From JAHCHL01 sp964546835 (GTDB taxonomy: Bacteria; Armatimonadota; Fimbriimonadia; Fimbriimonadales; ATM1), in assembly GCA_964546835.1 (NCBI GenBank), contig CAZJKW010000009.1:1-34481 (forward strand): DNA of 34,481 nucleotides, given 5' to 3'. Below the pieces are notes generated by a model. That model saw only the letters and a program-made list of their open reading frames with translations. It searched no databases and was not told the origin of the DNA. Shown here in pieces: positions 22,585-31,395 of this stretch (position 1 is the first letter of the stretch; each line of letters begins with the position of its first letter). Both the position numbers and the translations under genes were made by a program.

Positions 22585-24667
22585 TTATTTTATCTACATC
22601 AATTTTTGGTGCAACCTCGGCCGCTTTGTATGCGGATTTTAATTCTTCGCCAACTTTTTTCAACATTTCAAAGCGCTCTTCTGCCTTCGCTAAGGATTCT
22701 CCCGGCATGACTTCGAAAGTGGTTTGTCCGCTGTTGCCGACCATTCTCTTCAGTTCAAAGTACGTTTTGCGGCGATATTCGGCTAACAAGTTAAATGCGG
22801 ATTCTAAATGTGCTATTTTCCTTTCCGGAAATTTGGCAAGAAACAGATGTGCATCTAAAGTATCCAATTTTACAAATTGCGGCAATGCGTCATATTTGTA
22901 ATAATCAGAACTCTCCGTTTCGACCACATTTTCTGCTGCCAGCTCTGCTTCTTCAAATCTATCTTGGCTAATGTAAAAGTCAAACAATCTTGCTCTCCAT
23001 CGAGGGTCATGTTTTGAATATGTGATGGCTTTTCTAAAGTTGAATTCGCTCTTATCCAATTTACCGGAGTCCATTTGCGAGCGCGCAAGTAACGCAAATG
23101 AAGAAGATGTAGGTCGCAACAAAGCGGCTTTTTGAAAGTATGTTTCTGCAACTTCCGGCTTGCCAAGCGCGGCATAAATTCTCCCCTTTTCAATCCACGG
23201 GTATGCATCGGATGGTGCAAATTTCTTGGCTGAATCCAAAGTTGTTATCGCGATATCAAAATTTCCTCTTGCAAATTCAAACTTCGAAGAACCAACAAGA
23301 TATTGCGCATATCCGGAAGCCCACAAATAATAAGTCGCACCCATTCCGGCTCCAATCGACAAAACTGCACGGCTAACTAAGGGTGTCTTTTCCGGTCTTG
23401 CTCCATCACGTGAAACCAAAATTCCGCATCCCAACAAGCTGAAAAACAGAATGGAAAAACCAAAATACGACAGACCGGATTCAAACATTAAGTTGCAAGT
23501 GCCGGCGACTACTGAACCAAAAACACCGGCTCGAATCCAAGAGACTCTTTCGGGAACTCCGGGATGGTTTGACATCAATTGTGAAAACCAAATCAAACCC
23601 AGCAAAACAAAAACAAAGAGAGTAATCGGTCCACATTCTGCCAAAAGTTGAACAAAACTGTTGTGTGCAACTTTCGATCCTTCAATCGTGGAATAGCGAG
23701 GTAACACAGAAGCATATGTTCCAATTCCGGTTCCAAATGTAAGATTGTTTTTTGCAATTTTCAGACTCTCGGCCCACAGCTTTTTTCTAAATCCAACCGA
23801 TTGTTCCGAGTCTTTGCCTGAATCAAAAATCCTGGATGAAACGGTTCCTGAATCGGATTTTGGAGCAACGACTTTCGGCATACCGATACCAATTGCAAAC
23901 AAAAAAATCGCAGATACAATCCACAAAAGTAATTGACGGCGATGGCGATTTCGAAAAACCTCTAATAATCCGAACAAAATCAATGCGATGAAGCCGACCG
24001 AAAAAGCGAGTAAGCCGCCCTTTGATCCTGTCACCCAAAGTGCGCCAAATGAAGTCGCTATGCAAATTCCTGAAAAAGATTTTTGAGCGATGCCGTTAGA
24101 TTGATACAGTAGGCCGAGCATTGCCGGAAGGCATAATGCGAGCACACCGGCAAATGCGTTCGGGTTCATCCAAACCGAAAAAACTCGCCAATTACTATCC
24201 GGCGCATTTGAATACTCCAGTAGCCCCAAAAATGAAATGACAGTGACGGAAGTTGCAATAATCCAAATCAACCTGGCAACGCCATCACGTCCAGTTGTAG
24301 CAATGACCGTTACCAACGCAACCAAATAGACTGTCCATTTCGAAAACTCCAAAATGGAGTCATGCAAAAACTGTGATTGTGAAATTGAAATTCCCAGTCC
24401 AAACCAAAACATCACGATGAGTAGTAAGAATTTTGGAGCGGGCAAAAGAAGAACTTGTTTTGAAACAGCAATACTAACAAAAGCAAGGGAAACAAACAGA
24501 GCGATTGCAAAACAAGAAAGCGTAGGCAAACTTCCATCAATAACGACACCGTAAAGCAGGTCTTTTGGATCAATTGCCTGTGGCTCAAAGGCCAGCCGGC
24601 CGCCAAAAATCGGAGCCAAAAATATTCCAATGCACAGCAAAACAAATGGCCAATTCGTGCGATTCAA
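22562..24667 (-). CDS. O-antigen ligase/polymerase-like membrane protein with TPR domain
   Basis: 701 residues. About a dozen membrane segments fill residues 1-450, with the Wzy_C/WaaL-type periplasmic loop region containing GTGIGTYASVLPRYS and KVAHNSFVQLLAECG; the His in AHNSF is the family's conserved one. A soluble C-terminal part (about 460-640) contains TPR-type repeats (AYPWIEKGRIYAALGKPEVAE and the next). Such proteins join or polymerise surface polysaccharide at the outer face of the inner membrane. The start is TTG, overlapping the upstream glycosyltransferase stop as TTGA. The fusion of ligase and TPR is common among such proteins; whether it ligates O-antigen or glycosylates proteins cannot be told. 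Confidence 0.88.
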   Translation of the reverse strand: MNRTNWPFVLLCIGIFLAPIFGGRLAFEPQAIDPKDLLYGVVIDGSLPTLSCFAIALFVSLAFVSIAVSKQVLLLPAPKFLLLIVMFWFGLGISISQSQFLHDSILEFSKWTVYLVALVTVIATTGRDGVARLIWIIATSVTVISFLGLLEYSNAPDSNWRVFSVWMNPNAFAGVLALCLPAMLGLLYQSNGIAQKSFSGICIATSFGALWVTGSKGGLLAFSVGFIALILFGLLEVFRNRHRRQLLLWIVSAIFLFAIGIGMPKVVAPKSDSGTVSSRIFDSGKDSEQSVGFRKKLWAESLKIAKNNLTFGTGIGTYASVLPRYSTIEGSKVAHNSFVQLLAECGPITLFVFVLLGLIWFSQLMSNHPGVPERVSWIRAGVFGSVVAGTCNLMFESGLSYFGFSILFFSLLGCGILVSRDGARPEKTPLVSRAVLSIGAGMGATYYLWASGYAQYLVGSSKFEFARGNFDIAITTLDSAKKFAPSDAYPWIEKGRIYAALGKPEVAETYFQKAALLRPTSSSFALLARSQMDSGKLDKSEFNFRKAITYSKHDPRWRARLFDFYISQDRFEEAELAAENVVETESSDYYKYDALPQFVKLDTLDAHLFLAKFPERKIAHLESAFNLLAEYRRKTYFELKRMVGNSGQTTFEVMPGESLAKAEERFEMLKKVGEELKSAYKAAEVAPKIDVDKIINELRSG

Positions 24668-25566
24668 AGTCTTCCTGTCCTTCGTTTCCAGTCGTCAATT
24701 TTGTTTTTGGTTAAGAAAGTTGATTGGCGCAACCACAAAAACAGTTTTGCAAATCCAAACGCAAACGGCCTAACAAATAAGTTCATCTTAGATAAGTGAT
24801 GTTTCTGGTAATACAACATCATGCTGTCGTGAAACTGAACAATCATCGGATTTGCAATACGGTCGGTGCTTTTTCCTATGGAATGGGTAATCACGGCTTT
24901 AGGAAAATACATCACCTTAAACCCGGCTTGCCATGCTCTTTTGCACCAATCCACATCTTCCAAAAACATGAAAAATTGTTCATCAAAGCCGCCAATCGTG
25001 TGATAGCATTCCCGATTGATGCATATTGCAGCGCCGCTGACCCAATCAACCTCGCGCGCATCATCATGGTTCCAATCTTGCATCAAATATTCGCGTGAAA
25101 AACGGTTCTTCGGAAACAGCTTTCCAAGAGGAGTATTGCGAAAGAGCGCAGCAAGTGGAGTCGGAAATTTCCGGCAACTGAATTGCAAACTGCCATCAGG
25201 ATTTAGCAATTTTGGTCCCAAAATGCCGACTTCGGAATGGGTATCCATAAACTTTACAATTTCAGAAAGTGCACCGGAGTGAACAAGAGTATCGGAATTC
25301 AAAGGCATCAAATATCTGCCGCTAGCAGCTTCCATCGCAAGGTTCTGTCCTTTTCCAAAACCTAAATTATGATTGGATTGGATTAACTTAGCCCACGGAA
25401 ACTCATTTTCAACCATCTTTCCGCTTTCATCTTCGCTGGCATTGTCAAAAACAATCACTTCAAATTGGGTTTCACTCTTACACTTTTCCAATGAACTCAA
25501 ACATTCACGCAAATCTTTGCGTGTATTCCAACTGCAAATCGTGATACTAAGGTCTAAATCCGGCAT
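24664..25566 (-). CDS. Family 2 glycosyltransferase
   Basis: 300 residues from ATG 25566, chosen because GAGG lies just upstream; an earlier ATG at 25611 would add 15 unconserved residues. GT-A fold marks: LSITICSWNTRKDLRECL, the nucleotide-binding FDNASEDES, the metal-binding region LNSDT, and the acceptor-side GGFDEQFFMFLEDVDWCKRAWQAG. It resembles rhamnosyltransferase-like (WcaA/Wbb) enzymes, and its C-terminus is amphipathic, likely membrane-bound. It overlaps the upstream glycosyltransferase gene by 20 bases and is paralogous to it (shared N-A-S-E-D block). Sugar donor unknown. Confidence 0.92.
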   Translation of the reverse strand: MPDLDLSITICSWNTRKDLRECLSSLEKCKSETQFEVIVFDNASEDESGKMVENEFPWAKLIQSNHNLGFGKGQNLAMEAASGRYLMPLNSDTLVHSGALSEIVKFMDTHSEVGILGPKLLNPDGSLQFSCRKFPTPLAALFRNTPLGKLFPKNRFSREYLMQDWNHDDAREVDWVSGAAICINRECYHTIGGFDEQFFMFLEDVDWCKRAWQAGFKVMYFPKAVITHSIGKSTDRIANPMIVQFHDSMMLYYQKHHLSKMNLFVRPFAFGFAKLFLWLRQSTFLTKNKIDDWKRRTGRL

Positions 25567-26407
25567 TCCATCCTCTTGCTCTGAAAAAAGCCGACATCGT
25601 GACCATCGCATACAAAACTGGATAAGTAATAAAGGAAAGCCGATTCCAATACCACTTTTTGTAAAACCGCATATAAGAACGGTGGGATTCCCAAATCATA
25701 GACGGCCTAATTTGTCGCGTACTTGCGCCACCTTCATGATAAAGTCTGATTCTTGGCGAATAAAGGGTCTTAAATCCTTCACGCCTGATTCTCATCAACA
25801 AATCAACTTCGTTAAAAAAGATTGGAAACTGCTCGTCCATTTTGCCGACCAAATCTAATACGGACTTTTTATAAATTAAAAACGTTCCCATCGGCTGGAC
25901 TACTTCGGACTCTGAATCGTAATCAAAATGAGGCAGTCGGTATTTTGTGAAAAATGATGAACGCGTGAACAGTTTTGAAAGTCCAACCATTTCAAAAAAC
26001 ATATCCCATGGTTTCGGAAATCCGCGGATGCTCTTTTGATGGCTGTTGTCTCGATTGAGCAATTTTCCGGAAAGAACACCGATAACGGACTGTGACCGAA
26101 TCAGTTCACAAGCAACTTGAAGGGAATCATCGAAAAACTCGGTATCAGGGTTTAAAGTCAATATCAATTCGCCGGTTGCCTGTTCGATGCCCATGTTGTT
26201 CCCGGCAGCGTATCCAACGTTGGCCGAGTTTGCAATCAATTTGACCTGCCCAAATTCATGGGCCACCAGTTTTGCGCTGTCATCCTCGCTTGCATTGTCA
26301 ACCACAATAACCTCGACCCCTTCGGAAGGTGGGTAACTGAAAACAGACCGCAGGCATTGCCGAAGCAATTCCCTTGTGTTCCAGTTGACAATGACAATGC
26401 TCAGCAT
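25547..26407 (-). CDS. Family 2 glycosyltransferase, first gene of the polysaccharide operon
   Basis: 286 residues. N-terminal MLSIVIVNWNTRELLRQCL, VVDNASEDDS, LTLNPDTEF (metal-binding acidic motif) and MDEQFPIFFNEVDLLMRI make it a GT2 enzyme like its downstream neighbour. A hydrophobic stretch near the end (ITYPVLYAMVTMSAFF) suggests membrane attachment. The ATG at 26407 has GGAAA close upstream; the promoter is not clear, though TAACAT appears about 30 bases up. It shares the intergenic region (26408-26537) with the divergent LysM-NlpC gene. Confidence 0.92.
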   Translation of the reverse strand: MLSIVIVNWNTRELLRQCLRSVFSYPPSEGVEVIVVDNASEDDSAKLVAHEFGQVKLIANSANVGYAAGNNMGIEQATGELILTLNPDTEFFDDSLQVACELIRSQSVIGVLSGKLLNRDNSHQKSIRGFPKPWDMFFEMVGLSKLFTRSSFFTKYRLPHFDYDSESEVVQPMGTFLIYKKSVLDLVGKMDEQFPIFFNEVDLLMRIRREGFKTLYSPRIRLYHEGGASTRQIRPSMIWESHRSYMRFYKKWYWNRLSFITYPVLYAMVTMSAFFRARGWNAGFRP

Positions 26408-26449
26408 GGCTTTCCAGACGCTTGCCGAATGTTAGCCCAGTCTTAAGGG

Positions 26450-26479
26450 TTGACTGGAAAGTCCGGCCAGGGGTATCCT
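26450..26479 (+). promoter_or_regulatory. Sigma-70-type promoter of the LysM-NlpC/P60 gene
   Basis: -35 TTGACT (26450-26455), 18-base spacer, -10 TATCCT (26474-26479), about 58 bases before the ATG at 26538. The gene has a normal leader with GGGAGGG upstream of the start. Confidence 0.65.
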
Positions 26480-26537
26480 CCGTGTCTACTGGGCTTCTGG
26501 CAATGGTGCCTCTACGCTCGGGGAGGGAAAATCGCAC

Positions 26538-28037
26538 ATGTTGGTAAGGACGATTGCCCTGACGACTGCTCTGCTATGGATGGTATCAGCAATCGCGGGC
26601 CGCACCTACACGGTGAGAACAGGAGATACGCTCCTAAAAATAGCCTCAAGACTTGGTGTTGATGCGACTTCTTTAAAGAAGTTAAACGGCATCACAAACA
26701 CCGCTACGCTCAAACCTGGCAAAGTACTCAAGGTTCCGGAAGTTAAGAAACCGGTAGCGTCGTCAAAGGCATCAGCCATCAAAATAACGGCCGATAACGT
26801 CTCGGTCCGCAAAACTCCTTCGACTTCCGCGCCAAAGGTCGCAACCGTAAGCAAGGGTCGCACAGCCGTGATTGTAGGAAGAACGACCGAATGGGTCAAG
26901 GTCAAATTTGCAGGTGGAACTGTCGGTTACGTTCGACGTGACCTCATCACTCCAATTTATGGAAACGCAGCAACGAAAGCAGTTGCATCATCTAAGCCGA
27001 AAAAGCCGGTCATCCAAGCGACAGCCGTAAAGATTGCAAAGCCAGCCGTTATCGTTCGAAAGTCGCCTTCAACAAGTGCCGCGAAAGTTGTAACCGTACA
27101 ACAAGGCAAAGTTGCAACAATCCTTGGAAGAACGCCGGAATGGCTAAAAGTGAAGTTTTCAGGCGGCACAGTTGGTTATGTTCGCCGCGACATGATCACT
27201 CCGGTCTACGGTAAGCCAAGTTCAAAGCCGGCTTACGCGGCATCCGGTGAAAAGATAAATTACATTCACACCAGTTTGGTGAAAATCAACACCGACAATG
27301 TGACCATTCGAAAGTCACCTAAAACATCCGGTTCTAAAATCACAATGGTTGACAAAGGAACCGTTGCAACCATTGTTGGAAGGTCAGGTGCTTGGTACAA
27401 ACTGAAGTTTAAGCACGGGACCGTCGGATACGTCCGCGGAGATTTGGTCAATTCATATAGCCGAACCATGCCGGGAAGTAGAAATCCCGCCGGACCTCGA
27501 GATACAAGAGTCATCGCTTCGAACTACAAGGGCGATCCAAATGACCTAAAGTTGGTGGCATCTGCAAAAGCGTGTTTAGGAATTGACTACGTTTACGGCG
27601 GAGAATCCACTCGCGGATTTGACTGTTCCGGGTTTGTTTGGTGGCTTTATAAGAACCAAGAAGGGGTCAATCTTCCGCGAACCGCTGCTTCCATGAGTGG
27701 TTTAGGCAATGTCGTTTCCTCTAAGGAATCGCTTCGCCCCGGTGATATCGTTTTGTTCCGAACGCGAGGAAGCAGTCGAATCAACCATGCTGGAATGTAC
27801 ATCGGCGGTGGAAAGTTCATTCATGCCAGCAGCGGCAAAGACGAAGTCAGAATTGACTCGCTTTACGGCGGATACTACGATTCTCGTTATGCCGGAGGCA
27901 GAAGGGTGAAATCAGACTTGAAAACCGTTGGCGGCGGAACCAAATCAAGCACTAAAGCAAAGTCAGCCAAGTCGGCTTCTGCCAAAAAATCGGAATCGTC
28001 AAAGAAGAAGGGCAAAAAGCCCAAAACAGTCGAATAA
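26538..28037 (+). CDS. Secreted LysM-SH3-NlpC/P60 peptidoglycan hydrolase
   Basis: 499 residues. Signal peptide (1-21), one LysM domain (about 23-67, YTVRTGDTLLKIASRLGV), three very similar bacterial SH3 domains (about 76-140, 160-220, 250-312; each with a VRK-x-PSTS-like start and a GTVGYVR end) and an NlpC/P60 domain (about 335-455) with Cys363 in FDCSGF, His417 in NHAGMYIG and a third polar residue in FIHASS. Family enzymes cut gamma-D-Glu-diaminopimelate bonds in wall peptides. The Ser/Lys-rich tail (about 455-499) could bind the anionic wall. GGGAGGG about 11 bases before the ATG and a good promoter support the start. A terminator follows at 28058-28099. Confidence 0.94.
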   Translation: MLVRTIALTTALLWMVSAIAGRTYTVRTGDTLLKIASRLGVDATSLKKLNGITNTATLKPGKVLKVPEVKKPVASSKASAIKITADNVSVRKTPSTSAPKVATVSKGRTAVIVGRTTEWVKVKFAGGTVGYVRRDLITPIYGNAATKAVASSKPKKPVIQATAVKIAKPAVIVRKSPSTSAAKVVTVQQGKVATILGRTPEWLKVKFSGGTVGYVRRDMITPVYGKPSSKPAYAASGEKINYIHTSLVKINTDNVTIRKSPKTSGSKITMVDKGTVATIVGRSGAWYKLKFKHGTVGYVRGDLVNSYSRTMPGSRNPAGPRDTRVIASNYKGDPNDLKLVASAKACLGIDYVYGGESTRGFDCSGFVWWLYKNQEGVNLPRTAASMSGLGNVVSSKESLRPGDIVLFRTRGSSRINHAGMYIGGGKFIHASSGKDEVRIDSLYGGYYDSRYAGGRRVKSDLKTVGGGTKSSTKAKSAKSASAKKSESSKKKGKKPKTVE

Positions 28038-28057
28038 CGGTTTCTCGCGTGCCTTTG

Positions 28058-28099
28058 AACGCTCTTCGGAATTTACTTTTCCGGGAGCGTTAGCTTTTT
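28058..28099 (+). terminator. Rho-independent terminator after the wall hydrolase
   Basis: A stem of 7 plus 6 bp with a one-base bulge (arm AACGCTC… from 28058, arm ending …GAGCGTT at 28091), a short loop, then AGCTTTTT. Confidence 0.75.
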
Positions 28100-28163
28100 G
28101 AGGCGGATTGAGTTACTTGTTGGTTGACTTAGGCCCCCTGCTTCCTTCAAAATGACCGCATCT

Positions 28164-28239
28164 GCTCCGGTCGTCTAGCGGTTAGGACATCGCCCTTTCA
28201 CGGCGAAGGTCGCGGGTTCGAATCCCGTCCGGAGTACCA
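28164..28239 (+). tRNA. tRNA-Glu (anticodon UUC)
   Basis: A complete cloverleaf: acceptor stem 28164-28170 with 28229-28235, D arm TCTAGCGGTTAGGA, anticodon arm CGCCC-TTTCACGGCG with anticodon TTC, T arm with GGTTCGAATCCC, and an encoded CCA at 28237-28239. The anticodon arm is the standard bacterial tRNA-Glu sequence. The first acceptor pair is G-U rather than the usual G-C. Immediately downstream is an inverted copy of the tRNA 3' end and then the metal-efflux operon. Confidence 0.96.
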
Positions 28240-28286
28240 CCCCATTTTGAACCTAAAAATGGCGTCACACCGGACGGGATTAGAAC
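28216..28286. repeat. Inverted copy of the tRNA-Glu 3' end (possible attachment-site remnant)
   Basis: 28216-28232, the T arm and start of the acceptor arm of tRNA-Glu, matches 28270-28286 in inverted orientation at 16 of 17 bases (12 consecutive, AATCCCGTCCGG). The bases between also pair partly (CCATTTT with AAAAATGG), so the 71-base unit is a nested palindrome. The right arm lies outside the tRNA and 11 bases from the end of czcA. It may be a leftover of integration at the tRNA, a second tRNA fragment, or a two-way transcription stop. Confidence 0.65.
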
Positions 28287-28296
28287 TTTTAGCCGT

Positions 28297-31200
28297 TCAC
28301 AGTGCCTTCCCCGATATCTCGTCAGATTCAGCCCATGTGTAGAGCGCGGGGAGAACGACTAGGGTCAGTAGAGTCGCCGAGACGATGCCACCGATGACGA
28401 CGGTCGCCAGAGGTCGTTGAACTTCCGCTCCGATGCCCGTATTCAGTGCCATGGGAATGAACCCGAGTGCCGCAACGAGTGCCGTCATCAGGACTGGCCG
28501 CAATCTCTGAGTTGCACCTTCGCGAACGGCATCTATCACACCAAGCTTTCCATCGTCACGAAGTCGGTTGATCGCCGAGACCATCACAACTCCATTAAGC
28601 ACGGCAACGCCGGAAAGAGCAATGAACCCAACCCCGGCGGTGATGCTGAAAGGCATTCCTCGTAGGAACAGCCCGACAATTCCACCCGTGATTGCAAGCG
28701 GCACACCGGTAAAAATGAGGATCGCTTGCTTCAAAGAGCCGAACGTCGAGAACAGCAAAAGGAAGATAAGCGACAGCGCGAGGGGCACGACGAGCATGAG
28801 CCTTGCCGATGCTTTCTGCAAATTTTCAAACTGCCCTCCCCAGGTGATGTAATAGCCCTCCTTGAGCTTCACTTTCTCCTTGATTGCCTTTTGCGCCGCC
28901 GTCACAAAAGTGCCGATGTCGCTGCCTCTTACGTTCATTTGGACAACCACGCGGCGCTTACCCATCTCCCGAGAGATTTGGGCGGGAGCAGGGGCGTCAT
29001 CGATGTGCGCGAGCGATGAAAGCGGTACTCCGCCTCCCTCTGGAGTTTCAATCAAGATCGACTTGATCGCTTCCACGTCGTTCCGAATGCTATCAGGCAG
29101 TTTCACCGTCAGGGCAAACCGCTTGTCACCCTCGATGATCTGACCGACAGGTTCTCCGCCAAGCGCGACTTTGATCATCTGCTGAATGTCGTCAATGCTC
29201 ACTCCGACTCTTGAGATCGCGTCCCGGTCGATGTCGATTTGAAGCACGGGCACCTCATCGACTTGCTCGACTTCCACGTCCTGCGCTCCAGGAATATCCC
29301 GGACTGCCGCCGCGATTTCGTCGGCCTTGGCTTTGAGCTCGCTCAGGTCTTCGCCAAAAACCTTGATTCCAATGTCGGCTTTCACACCTGAAACAAGTTC
29401 TGAGAAGCGCATTTGGATCGGCTGGGAGAAGTTGTAGCCCTGACCAGGAACTTGGTTCACCTTCTCGGTGAGTTCTTCGATCAGCTTCTCCTTTGTCATT
29501 CCAGCTCGCCATTGGTCGCGGGGTTTGAGCATGATAAAGGAGTCGGTAAGACTCAGCGGCATTGGGTCCGTGGCGACCTCGGGAGTCCCGCTTCGGGAGA
29601 ACACGGTTGTCACTTCGGGGACTTCCAGCACCTTCTTCTCGAAGGCAGTCACCAGCCGTACCGTCTGCTCGGCATCCACAGTGCGCACTCTAACGGGTTG
29701 GATTACCAGTGAGCCTTCATCGAGTTGGGGAATAAACTCAGAGCCAAGGCGAGAGAACAAGAACCCAGCCAGGAGTAGAATCGTGACCGCGCCACCGACA
29801 ACAACCGCACGACGCTTCAGTGCGAACCTCAGCACAGGTGCGTAGACCCGGCTGAAGAACTCCATGACCGGGTTTCTCCCTTCCTTCGTTTCTCCAGAGA
29901 GGAACATGCTGGCAAGGACCGGAATCAGCGTCATGGTCAGAATCAGAGCACCGATGAGGGCAAATACGACTGTGAACGCCATCGGCTTGAACATCTTGCC
30001 TTCCGTTCCTTCGAGGGCAAGGATCGGGAGATAGACCACGGTGATGATGGTCACGGCGAAAGCGGTCGGTTTCGCGACCTCTCGGCAGGACTCCCATACC
30101 GAGTGCCGAACCTCATGGCGGTCGAGCTTTGAGCCCTTGTGTTCTCGCGCTTCTGCCAATCGCCGGACTGCGTTTTCGATCATCACGACCGCGCCGTCTA
30201 CGATCAATCCGAAGTCAATCGCGCCAAGACTCATGAGATTCCCGGAGATGCCAAATCGGTTCATCCCGATGATCGCAAAGAGCATCGAGAGCGGAATCGC
30301 GAGTGCAACGATCAATGCTCCACGGAAGTTGCCAAGAAGCAATAGTAAGACGACGATGACCAAAACTCCGCCTTCCAGTAGGCTCTTTTCAACGGTGTGA
30401 ACCGATTCTCCAACCAGGTCGGAACGATTGTATACCGTCGTCAGAGTCACATCTTCAGGGAGTTGCGACTTGATCTCTTTGACCTTTGCATCCACCGCGT
30501 TGGCAACAGTGCGACCGTTTGCGCCTTTGAGCATCATAACGGTGACGGTCATGGCCTCCTTACCGTCTTTGGTGCTGATTCCGGTGAGAACAGGAATGCC
30601 GAGTTGAACCTTTGCTACATCGCGAATCAGAACCGGGATTCCGCTTTCAGTCTTGACGACGATTTTTTCGATGTCGCTGATCGTCGTGGCAAGGCCCACG
30701 CTTCGAATGAGGACTCGCTCTCCATTGCGTTCCAAAACCCCTCCACCAGCGTTCTGATTGTTCTTTTGGAGGGTCGTCACAACTTCATCAACGGCGATGC
30801 CTCTAGCTAAAAGGGCACGCGGCTCGACAACAACCTGATACTGCTTGACTGATCCGTCTGCCGAGTTGACCTCCGCGACACCGGCTACTGTGCGAAGCTG
30901 CGGTGCGATGGTCCAATCTTGGAGCGAACGAAGCTCCATCGGGCTTCGTTTCTCGCTCTCAAGTGCGTACATGTAGATGTCACCCAATCCGTTAGAGACG
31001 GGACTCATCTGGGGAGCTTCGATTCTGGAAGGGAGCGACTCCTTAACACTGTTAAGCCGCTCGTTAACAAGGTTCCGGGCGAAGTAGGTGTCCACTTCGT
31101 CTTTAAAGGTCACGATGACCTGCGAGAGACCGTATTGGCTGAGGCTCCGAACTTGCTCGACACCAGGAATTCCGCCCATCGAGGTTTCAATGGGGAACGT

Positions 31201-31395
31201 CACCAGTTTCTCGACTTCTTCAGGGCTCATTCCACCCGTTTCGGTGTTGATTCCCACTTGGTTGGTTGTGATGTCGGGGACGGCATCCAGCGTCAGTTGC
31301 TGCCACGAAACGAGCCCGAAAAGAACCACCAGAGCGGTCGCGATGATGACGAGCAACCTTTGTGTGAGACTGAACTCCAGCACCCGTTCGAGCAT
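28297..31395 (-). CDS. czcA: Heavy-metal efflux RND transporter (CzcA-like)
   Basis: 1032 residues, normal for HME-RND pumps, with twelve membrane segments in the usual 1+5+1+5 arrangement and two large periplasmic loops. The fourth-helix motif DFGLIVDGAVVMIEN has the DFG…DGA form seen in the Zn/Co/Cd/Ni (Czc, Cnr) subgroup; the Cu/Ag CusA group has a different motif there. It uses proton influx to move metal through the tripartite complex. ATG 31395 overlaps the czcB stop by one base (TAATG). It is the last gene of the operon. The coding sequence is more G+C-rich than genes upstream of the tRNA. Exact metal is inference from the motif. Confidence 0.95.
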   Translation of the reverse strand: MLERVLEFSLTQRLLVIIATALVVLFGLVSWQQLTLDAVPDITTNQVGINTETGGMSPEEVEKLVTFPIETSMGGIPGVEQVRSLSQYGLSQVIVTFKDEVDTYFARNLVNERLNSVKESLPSRIEAPQMSPVSNGLGDIYMYALESEKRSPMELRSLQDWTIAPQLRTVAGVAEVNSADGSVKQYQVVVEPRALLARGIAVDEVVTTLQKNNQNAGGGVLERNGERVLIRSVGLATTISDIEKIVVKTESGIPVLIRDVAKVQLGIPVLTGISTKDGKEAMTVTVMMLKGANGRTVANAVDAKVKEIKSQLPEDVTLTTVYNRSDLVGESVHTVEKSLLEGGVLVIVVLLLLLGNFRGALIVALAIPLSMLFAIIGMNRFGISGNLMSLGAIDFGLIVDGAVVMIENAVRRLAEAREHKGSKLDRHEVRHSVWESCREVAKPTAFAVTIITVVYLPILALEGTEGKMFKPMAFTVVFALIGALILTMTLIPVLASMFLSGETKEGRNPVMEFFSRVYAPVLRFALKRRAVVVGGAVTILLLAGFLFSRLGSEFIPQLDEGSLVIQPVRVRTVDAEQTVRLVTAFEKKVLEVPEVTTVFSRSGTPEVATDPMPLSLTDSFIMLKPRDQWRAGMTKEKLIEELTEKVNQVPGQGYNFSQPIQMRFSELVSGVKADIGIKVFGEDLSELKAKADEIAAAVRDIPGAQDVEVEQVDEVPVLQIDIDRDAISRVGVSIDDIQQMIKVALGGEPVGQIIEGDKRFALTVKLPDSIRNDVEAIKSILIETPEGGGVPLSSLAHIDDAPAPAQISREMGKRRVVVQMNVRGSDIGTFVTAAQKAIKEKVKLKEGYYITWGGQFENLQKASARLMLVVPLALSLIFLLLFSTFGSLKQAILIFTGVPLAITGGIVGLFLRGMPFSITAGVGFIALSGVAVLNGVVMVSAINRLRDDGKLGVIDAVREGATQRLRPVLMTALVAALGFIPMALNTGIGAEVQRPLATVVIGGIVSATLLTLVVLPALYTWAESDEISGKAL

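Noticed and set aside
28297..31395. Naming the RND pump cusA (copper/silver)
   Set aside because: The fourth-helix motif is the DFG…DGA form of divalent-cation pumps, not the CusA form.
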